Shown: piece after piece, positions 33,192 to 38,208 of the stretch
Numbering within the stretch: position 1 is the first letter of the stretch
Layout: each line of letters opens with the position of its first letter
NCBI RefSeq assembly: GCF_900111685.1
Contig: NZ_FOHX01000031.1
Location: forward strand, 1-38,208
Source: Nonomuraea wenchangensis
GTDB lineage: Bacteria > Actinomycetota > Actinomycetes > Streptosporangiales > Streptosporangiaceae
Direction of reading: 5' to 3'
Length of the DNA: 38,208 nucleotides
Notes under the pieces: model-generated
Databases searched by the model: none
Seen by the model: the letters and a program-made list of their open reading frames with translations, nothing else
What the model was told of the DNA's origin: nothing
Program-made: the position numbers and the translations under genes

Positions 33192-34001
33192 TCAGATGCC
33201 GCGTGGTTTGAGCAGGTTCTCGGCCAGGCTGCCGAGCCAGTCGATGAAGAAGGCGACGCAGGCGGTCAGCACGCCGCCGACGATGGTGACGGGCATGCGG
33301 TTGAGCTTGAGCCCGTTGATGATCAGCTCGCCGAAGCCGCCCGCGGCGACGAAGGCGCCGAGCGTGGCGACGCCGACGGTCAGCACGAGCGCGGTGCGCA
33401 GCCCGGCCAGGATCGCCGGGACGGCGAGCTTGAGCTCGACGCGGCGCAGGATCTGTCCCCGCGTCATGCCCATGCCGCGCGCGGCCTCGATGAGCGCAGG
33501 ATCGACCTGCTGCACGCCGACCATGGTGTTGCGCAGCACGGGCAGCACCGCGTAGGCGACCAGGCCGACGAGCGCGGTCTGGAAACCCACCCCCATCAGG
33601 AACGTGCACAGCACCAGCAGGCCGATGCAGGGGACGGCCTGGCCGAGGTTGCCCAGGGTCAGGATGACCGGGGCGATGAGCCGGTTGCGGGCGCGGGAGG
33701 CGACCACGCCGAGCGGGATCGCGATGAGCACGACGAGCGCGGTGGCGGCCAGCGTCATCTGCAGATGTTCGACGGTCTTGGCCAGGATGACCGCGCGGTT
33801 GAGGCTGCGCTGTTCGATGGAGTCGAGCTCCAGCGTGCCCACCCACATGTACAGGGCGATCAGGGCGGCGGCGACGGCGGCGGGCGTGATCAGGTGGCGG
33901 GCGCCGAGCGGGACGCGCCGTACGGGTGCGAGGGGCAGGGTCTCAGCCGGCACAGTTTTTTCGGTCGGCACAGTTTCAGTCGGCGCAGTGTCAGCGGTCA
34001 C
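33192..34001 (-). CDS. Osmoprotectant ABC transporter permease (second)
   Basis: A 269-aa membrane protein with a cytoplasmic N-terminal tail of about 35 residues and six predicted membrane helices. The EAA loop (EAARGMGMTRGQILRRVELK) docks to the ATPase. The tail contains a tandem T-V-P-T-E repeat. The GTG start overlaps the ATPase gene end by 11 nt. It pairs with the permease at 34967 to form the channel. Confidence 0.9.
   Translation of the reverse strand: MTADTAPTETVPTEKTVPAETLPLAPVRRVPLGARHLITPAAVAAALIALYMWVGTLELDSIEQRSLNRAVILAKTVEHLQMTLAATALVVLIAIPLGVVASRARNRLIAPVILTLGNLGQAVPCIGLLVLCTFLMGVGFQTALVGLVAYAVLPVLRNTMVGVQQVDPALIEAARGMGMTRGQILRRVELKLAVPAILAGLRTALVLTVGVATLGAFVAAGGFGELIINGLKLNRMPVTIVGGVLTACVAFFIDWLGSLAENLLKPRGI
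33942..33989 (-). repeat. 15-bp tandem repeats in the permease N-terminus
   Basis: Three imperfect copies of ACTGYGCCGRCYGAR, one followed by an extra AAA, encode TAPTE, TVPTEK and TVPAE. They lie just after the permease start codon and adjoin the overlap with the ATPase gene. Confidence 0.6.
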
Positions 34002-34986
34002 CGGCGACCAGCTCCTCCCGTGACCGGTTCCCGACGGCCGCGCACAAGGTCGCGTAGCTCAGCACCCCGGCCGTCGAGCTGCACTTGTCGGTGCCATGGG
34101 CGAGCATGAGGTCCAGCGCCTCGCGCAGGCTGGCGTCCGCCGCGATCTGGGGCAGCCGGGGGTCGGGCAGCGGCTCGGTGGCCGGGACGTCGGTGACCCG
34201 CAGCAGCGCCAGCCGCTTGAGCGTGGCGTCCTGGCCGATGAAGCCCGCCACGTAGTCGTCGGCGGGGCGGTCGAGGATGGCGGCGGGGGTGTCGTACTGC
34301 GCGATGTGGGAGCCCTCGCGCAGGACGGCGATGCGGTCGCCCAGCTTGATGGCCTCCTCGAAGTCGTGGGTGACGAAGATGATCGTCTTGCGGAGCTGCT
34401 TCTGCAGCCGGACGAACTCGTTCTGCAGGTGCTCGCGGGTGATCGGGTCGGTGGCGCCGAACGGCTCGTCCATGAGCATCACGGGCGGGTCGGCGGCCAG
34501 CGCCCTGGCGACCCCCACGCGCTGCTGCTGGCCGCCGGACAGCTGGCGCGGGTAGCGGTCGTGGAAGTCCGACGGCTCCAGATGCACCAGGGCGAGCAAT
34601 TCCTCCACGCGGGCGGCGATCCGGGGCTGCGGCCAGCCGAGCAGCTTGGGGACCAGGCCGATGTTCTGGGCCACGGTCAGGTGCGGGAAGAGGCCGACCT
34701 GCTGGATGGCGTAGCCGATGTGGCGGCGCAGCTCGTCGGGGTTCAGGCTGAGCACGTCGCGCCCGCCGATGCGGATCTCGCCCGAGGTGGGCTCGACCAG
34801 CCGGTTGATCATCTTCATCGTGGTGGTCTTGCCGCAGCCCGACGGGCCGACGAAGACGACCAGCTCGCCGGCCGGGATGTCCATGGTGACGTTGTCGACC
34901 GCCGGGGCCGGCCGGCCCGGATAGTGCTTGGTCAGCGCGCGCAGCTCGATGCGCACGCCCTCGGCGTCACGGTCGGACTCGAACAC
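33991..34986 (-). CDS. Osmoprotectant ABC transporter ATPase (OpuCA/ProV-like)
   Basis: A 331-aa ABC ATPase with Walker A GPSGCGKTT (47-55), a Q-loop, signature LSGGQQQRV, Walker B VMLMDEPFGATDP and the H-loop THDFEEA. The C-terminal 80 residues are a reduced CBS-like region, the part that senses ionic strength in OpuA-type ATPases. The GTG start overlaps the upstream permease by 20 nt. It supplies energy for uptake of a betaine-type solute. Confidence 0.93.
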   Translation of the reverse strand: MFESDRDAEGVRIELRALTKHYPGRPAPAVDNVTMDIPAGELVVFVGPSGCGKTTTMKMINRLVEPTSGEIRIGGRDVLSLNPDELRRHIGYAIQQVGLFPHLTVAQNIGLVPKLLGWPQPRIAARVEELLALVHLEPSDFHDRYPRQLSGGQQQRVGVARALAADPPVMLMDEPFGATDPITREHLQNEFVRLQKQLRKTIIFVTHDFEEAIKLGDRIAVLREGSHIAQYDTPAAILDRPADDYVAGFIGQDATLKRLALLRVTDVPATEPLPDPRLPQIAADASLREALDLMLAHGTDKCSSTAGVLSYATLCAAVGNRSREELVAGDR

Positions 34987-35626
34987 GAAGCCCCCTCGGG
35001 GTGGTCAGGTGGCGGACGGCGGCGAAGAACAGGTCGAACAGCACCGCGATGACCACGATGCCGAGCGTCCCCGCGAGGGTGGCGTTGAGCGAGTTCACCG
35101 AGCCCAGCCGGGAGAGTCCCTCGAAGATCTGGTTGCCGAGGCCGGGCCCGTCGACGAAGGCGGCGATGGCGGCGATGCCGATCGCCATCTGCGTCGAGAT
35201 CCGGATCCCGGTCAGGATCAGCGGCCAGGCGAGCGGGAGCTGGACGCGCAGCAGCAGCCGCGGGCGGCTCAGGCCCATGCCGCGGCCGGCCTCGACGGTG
35301 GCGGCGTCCAGGCCGCGCAGGCCCGTCACGGTGTTGCGGATGATCGGCAGGAACGCGTACGCGGTGAGCGCGATCAGCGTGGATCCCCAGCCCAGCCCGG
35401 TCAGGGGGATGAGGAGGGTGAGCAGGGCCAGCGAGGGGACGGTCAGGATCGCCGCCGAGGCCGCGATCGACCCTTCACGCACTCGCGGCGAGCCGTGGCC
35501 GAGGACGCCGATGCCGATGCCGATCACGCTCGCCAGGGCGATGGCGATCGCCACGACCAGGGCGTGCTCGGCGGCGGCCAGCGAGAGGGTGCCCCATCGG
35601 GAGACCACGTACTCGCCGAAACTCAT
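34967..35626 (-). CDS. Osmoprotectant ABC transporter permease (first)
   Basis: A 219-aa permease with about six membrane helices and an EAA-type loop (VEAGRGMGLSRPRLLLRVQL). First gene of the operon. ATG at 35626 has AAGGTGG 7 nt upstream. The frame is open further upstream, into the IclR gene, but that part has no homology. It overlaps the ATPase gene by 20 nt. Confidence 0.9.
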   Translation of the reverse strand: MSFGEYVVSRWGTLSLAAAEHALVVAIAIALASVIGIGIGVLGHGSPRVREGSIAASAAILTVPSLALLTLLIPLTGLGWGSTLIALTAYAFLPIIRNTVTGLRGLDAATVEAGRGMGLSRPRLLLRVQLPLAWPLILTGIRISTQMAIGIAAIAAFVDGPGLGNQIFEGLSRLGSVNSLNATLAGTLGIVVIAVLFDLFFAAVRHLTTPRGLRVRVRP

Positions 35627-35664
35627 ACAAGGACCACCTTCGCTTACGCTGTCAGAGGCTCGCA

Positions 35665-35694
35665 AACGTATGCCAAGAGTTGCGGTCAGTGCAA
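35665..35694 (-). promoter_or_regulatory. Promoter of the osmoprotectant transporter operon
   Basis: On the minus strand TTGCAC (35694-35689) and TACGTT (35670-35665) are separated by 18 bp, about 40 bp from the first permease start. The -35 box coincides with one of the GYGCAA repeats, so a protein bound there would block RNA polymerase. Confidence 0.45.
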
Positions 35695-35725
35695 AACCAG
35701 GTGCAGCTAGCGCAACAAAGCGCAA
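35680..35725. promoter_or_regulatory. Phased GYGCAA repeats, probable IclR operator
   Basis: GTGCAA at 35689, GCGCAA at 35710 and GCGCAA at 35720 lie 21 and 10 bp apart, on one helix face. The first also forms an inverted repeat, TTGC-N7-GCAA (35680-35694), of the size bound by IclR proteins. The cluster lies between the divergent IclR and permease genes. Confidence 0.5.
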
Positions 35726-35749
35726 TGCTTCTGTTACGAACGGACGTGG

Positions 35750-36559
35750 ATGAGCGACAAGTCTCCGGCGCCCTCGGCCGGGCTGCGGCGGGACATGGAT
35801 ATCCTCGAAATCCTCGCAGGTCACGGCGATGATCGGGATGCGGACGGGTTCGGCGTCAGCTGGATCGCCGAACGGCTGGGACGGGAGAAGAGCCAGATCT
35901 CCAGGGCGCTGCGGTCACTGGAGCTGGAGGGCATGGTGGAGCGGGACCCCGTCACCCGGCGCTACCGGTTGGGCTGGCGGCTGTTCGCGCTGGCCGCACG
36001 TACCCAGCAGGCCCGGCTCGTCCGGGTCGCCGCGCCCTACCTGCGGCGCCTGACCGCCGCCTTCGACGAGGACGCCTACCTGTGCGTGCTGCGCGGCAAC
36101 CAGGTCCTGACGCTGCTGTCGGTGCCGTCGTCGCGGGCCTACCACCGGGTGTGGGAGGGCGTCTCGGTGCCGGTGATCATGGCCGCCGCCGGCCGGTCGC
36201 TGCTCGCCGAATGGGACGAGGAACGCGTACGCGCGCTGCTGCGCACCGTGCTGCCGTCCGGGCTGGACAGCGCGGTCGCCAGCGAGGACGACTGGCTGGC
36301 CGACCTCGCCCACGTGCGCTCGGCCGGGTACGCCGTCTCGGACGTGGAGCTGGACGACAGCGCCGCCGGGGTGTCGGCGCCCGTACGCGACCATCGGGGG
36401 CTGATCACGGCGGCGATCAGCGTGTCCGTGACCCGGGCGGCGGCGCCGGAGCGGCTGCACGAGATGGGCGCCGTGGTGGCGGAGGCGGCCCGCGAGCTGT
36501 CCGCCGCACTGGGTTACCCCGCGACGCCCGCCGCGGGAGCGTGGAGTTCCCCCGCGTAG
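35750..36559 (+). CDS. IclR-family transcriptional regulator
   Basis: A 269-aa regulator. Residues about 12-75 form the winged HTH (ILEILAGHG, WIAERLGREKSQISRALRSL, YRLGWRLFAL), and residues about 90-255 form the IclR effector domain. It is divergent from the osmoprotectant ABC operon with repeated sites in between, so it probably controls uptake and possibly responds to a quaternary amine or its catabolite; that link is inference. The ATG at 35750 lacks a clear Shine-Dalgarno site. Confidence 0.88.
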   Translation: MSDKSPAPSAGLRRDMDILEILAGHGDDRDADGFGVSWIAERLGREKSQISRALRSLELEGMVERDPVTRRYRLGWRLFALAARTQQARLVRVAAPYLRRLTAAFDEDAYLCVLRGNQVLTLLSVPSSRAYHRVWEGVSVPVIMAAAGRSLLAEWDEERVRALLRTVLPSGLDSAVASEDDWLADLAHVRSAGYAVSDVELDDSAAGVSAPVRDHRGLITAAISVSVTRAAAPERLHEMGAVVAEAARELSAALGYPATPAAGAWSSPA

Positions 36560-36639
36560 CGCTCCCCGCTCAGGCGAGTCGATGAGGGGTGCGGGTCATC
36601 TTCGCCCTACTCCCGCCGTGGTAGCCGGAAGACGCTTCC

Positions 36640-36666
36640 CCGGGCCGACGACGCCCATGGGCCCGG
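36640..36666 (+). terminator. Possible hairpin after the IclR gene
   Basis: Seven-bp GC arms CCGGGCC and GGCCCGG with a 13-nt loop in the 155-nt gap between the IclR gene and the tautomerase-YHS gene. It is weak compared with the other terminators here and could be fortuitous. Confidence 0.25.
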
Positions 36667-36714
36667 CCGGAACGATGAGGACCTGAGGCAACCTCGCGGA
36701 AGGAGCTCAGGACA

Positions 36715-37323
36715 ATGTTGTTCATCGAGGTCGTTGTGCCCAAGGGCCGGTTCGACGTGCCGCAACGCCAGGCTCTCGCCGGGCGGTTGACCGGACGCAG
36801 GCTGTTGTCGGCCGCCGGGCACGACGACTCGGCCGCGGCCGACCCCGGCGTGATCGATCTTCTCGACTCGCTCACCGACGTGGTCGTGCGCGAGGAGGAG
36901 ATCTGGATCGCGGGCGGGCGACCGGCGGAAGCGGCGCGGGACACCCGGTACGTGGTGAACGTGACCGCCGGCATGTGGGGGAAAGAGCTGAGCGAGCACC
37001 TCGTCTCGCGCATCACGGCCGAGCTTGCGGAGGCCGAGCCAGGTCGCGAGCCGTGCGTCATGGTCAACGTGATCATCGTTCCCGAGGGCGGCTACGGCCT
37101 GCGCGGCCGGGTGCACCGCTCGCCGGACATGCTGCGGCTCATCGAACAGGCCAAGACCGGGCCGCAGGAGCCCGCGCCGGACGGGACGGTCGTCGACCCG
37201 GTGTGCGGCGCGACCGTACCGGTCGGGGACGCGGTCATGCTGGAGCGCGACGGCCGGACCTACGGTTTCTGCTGTCCGCACTGCCGGGGCCATTTCGCCC
37301 GGAGCCTTGAGGCTGCACCTTGA
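36715..37323 (+). CDS. Tautomerase-like domain fused to a C-terminal YHS-type metal-binding domain
   Basis: A 202-aa two-domain protein. Residues 1-about 145 resemble a tautomerase/MIF-superfamily protein with duplicated beta-alpha-beta units (MLFIEVVVPKGRF and YVVNVTAGMWGKELSEHLV). The usual catalytic Pro at position 2 is not seen (it begins Met-Leu), so activity is uncertain. Residues about 158-200 form a YHS-like domain: DPVCGATVP, then YGFCCPHCRGHFARS, with cysteines suited to metal binding as in copper and mercury handling proteins. AAGGAG precedes the ATG by 9 nt. It stands alone between the IclR gene and transposase remnants. The domain pairing is unusual and its substrate is unknown. 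Confidence 0.65.
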   Translation: MLFIEVVVPKGRFDVPQRQALAGRLTGRRLLSAAGHDDSAAADPGVIDLLDSLTDVVVREEEIWIAGGRPAEAARDTRYVVNVTAGMWGKELSEHLVSRITAELAEAEPGREPCVMVNVIIVPEGGYGLRGRVHRSPDMLRLIEQAKTGPQEPAPDGTVVDPVCGATVPVGDAVMLERDGRTYGFCCPHCRGHFARSLEAAP

Positions 37324-37442
37324 CTCCTGCCATGTGGGCGGGAGTTGGCCAGTGCTTGCAGACGCTGAAGGTTGAGCCCTGCGTTAAGACCTCGCCAAGC
37401 AGGGATTGGCTGCCGACCCAATCCGGTCGTCGGTCACCTGTG

Positions 37443-37860
37443 CCAAAATCATTACAGTACTCCGGCAAGCAATGGGTGCACGGAATGAGCACCAGGTTCA
37501 TCGCCTCCCCGGACGAGACCGCCATCTGGACGTCGGGGTCGCTGTGGGGCAGGACACACGATTAGACCGCGGCCTGGATCTGGGGCACTTTGCGCGATGC
37601 GGAGCAATCCGGGATTCTCGCCCTGGCCGACAAGCGCCCTCAGGAAGTCGAAGGCCCCATTGTCATCCCTTACAAGGGCAAGAAAAGCTCGAGTCGCAGA
37701 AGCAGGCCAACCGTTCACGTGCCCGGCTGTGTGGCCTCGGCGAGTGCGTGAATGCCCAACTCCAGAGCCGGAGGATTCTCCGCAAGCTGCGTTGTTGCCC
37801 GCTCCGAGCAGGGCAACTGTGCAAGGCATCGCAGTCCTGCAGAATTATGAGGTCGCCTAA
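37443..37860 (+). pseudogene. Degenerate IS5-type transposase, C-terminal part
   Basis: Translated in pieces, this region gives the C-terminal half of a DDE transposase: YSGKQWVHGMSTRFIASPDE, SGSLWGRTHD, then a TAG stop (37563-37565) and TAAWIWGTLRDAEQSG, LALADK, IVIPYKGK. A +1 shift at the A-run near 37680-37686 leads to QKQANRSRARL and NAQLQSRRILRKLRCCPLRA, and one missing base near 37824 leads to GIAVLQNYEVA and a stop at 37858-37860. One nonsense mutation and two frameshifts make it dead. Base composition is less GC-rich than its neighbours. The N-terminal part was not recognised, and 37324-37442 contains nothing I can identify. Confidence 0.75.
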
Positions 37861-37886
37861 GGATGAGAGGCGTCAGTGACGTGATC

Positions 37887-38208
37887 TCAGCCAATTGCCG
37901 GTAGGTAGTCGTGCTCAAAATGAGTGAGGACAAGCGCCGCGCGGGCGATGTCGCCGATGGCGCTGGGACTGAGCGTGATGTGCTGGAGGATCCGCCAGCG
38001 GCCTTTGAGCAGGGCGAACCCGCGTTCGCCGAGACAACGCAGGGCGCGTAGCAGCCGATTGTAGGTGCGGTTGTCCGGGCTGAGAATTTGGTTGCCGTCG
38101 GGCTGCTTGATCGGCTTGTGAATACCGATCCCGGCGCCGTCGTAGCCGCTGTCGGCGAGGGTCGGCAGGCCCGCGGCGGCTGCGGCGTACAACGCGCCCA
38201 GCACGTGC
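37887..38208 (-). CDS. IS5-family-like DDE transposase, 3' part, cut by the window end
   Basis: The C-terminal 107 or so residues of a transposase whose start lies beyond the window. The visible part has LPTLADSGYDGAG (second catalytic Asp), the RTYNRLLRALRCLGERGFALL block with the catalytic Glu, and KGRWRILQHITLSPSAIGDI, ending LVLTHFEHDYLPAIG. It differs from the decayed transposase at 37443, so two different elements adjoin. It is intact as far as can be seen. An IS end is expected between 37861 and 37886 but cannot be defined without the other end. Confidence 0.8.
   Translation of the reverse strand, partial: HVLGALYAAAAAGLPTLADSGYDGAGIGIHKPIKQPDGNQILSPDNRTYNRLLRALRCLGERGFALLKGRWRILQHITLSPSAIGDIARAALVLTHFEHDYLPAIG

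Noticed and set aside
33163..33846. Upstream extension of the substrate-binding protein frame
   Set aside because: It is out of frame with and inside the permease gene; the lipoprotein signal peptide starts at 33162.
1..38208. tRNA, rRNA, CRISPR arrays or phage attachment sites
   Set aside because: No cloverleaf, regularly spaced direct repeats or integrase gene were recognised on either strand by eye; a covariance search would be needed to be certain.

Overview
The window is very GC-rich, uses many GTG starts and short or overlapping gene junctions, and carries a complete conservon (cvnA-D plus two P450s). It also has GH3/GH42 glycosidases, AlkZ-like proteins, a WS/DGAT acyltransferase and HelD. 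Together these point to a filamentous actinomycete, most likely Streptosporangiales (Nonomuraea/Streptosporangium-like); the genus is an inference. It looks like chromosomal DNA bounded by insertion sequences: position 1 is the first base of an IS1182-family element, and the last 0.8 kb holds a decayed IS5-type transposase and the 3' part of another transposase.

Layout. 1-1774: intact IS1182-type element whose right end forms the stop codon of a penicillin-binding protein gene. 1771-6907 (minus): probable operon helD, NUDIX hydrolase, (possible 80-aa ORF), plsC, PBP. It is divergent from a leaderless TetR regulator (6975-7589) across a long palindromic operator. 7735-9491: a 20-aa upstream ORF overlapping a SulP anion transporter, closed by a perfect 17-bp bidirectional terminator. 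9568-10746 (minus): cysteine-desulfurase-like PLP enzyme. 10756-14465: AlkZ-like protein, WS/DGAT acyltransferase, second AlkZ-like protein. 14617-15585: group-2 (SigB-sized) sigma factor. 15694-16458: methyltransferase. 16436-20819 (minus): GH3-GH42 glycosidase operon, divergent from its probable LacI regulator (21045-22058). 22060-22581 (minus): small secreted protein.

22785-28123: a conservon, that is an atypical membrane kinase, a Roadblock protein, a DUF742 protein and a small GTPase, followed by a CYP157-like and a CYP154-like P450. Five junctions overlap, so the set is translationally coupled. The first P450 lacks both the ExxR pair and the I-helix acid, so its chemistry is uncertain. 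A bidirectional terminator (28129-28166) separates it from two tandem GT9 glycosyltransferases (minus). These are divergent from an isochorismatase-fold hydrolase across a perfect GC palindrome. A membrane SpoIIE-type PP2C phosphatase follows (minus).

32185-35626 (minus) is an osmoprotectant-type ABC transporter (permease, ATPase, permease, lipoprotein) divergent from an IclR regulator. Helically phased GYGCAA repeats lie in the shared promoter. 36715-37323 encodes an unusual tautomerase-like/YHS fusion.

No tRNA, rRNA, CRISPR array or biosynthetic megasynthase was seen. The items most worth follow-up are the conservon with its degenerate P450, the tautomerase-YHS fusion, the coupled 20-aa leader ORF of the SulP gene, the TetR/HelD control region, and the pair of AlkZ-like genes bracketing an acyltransferase.
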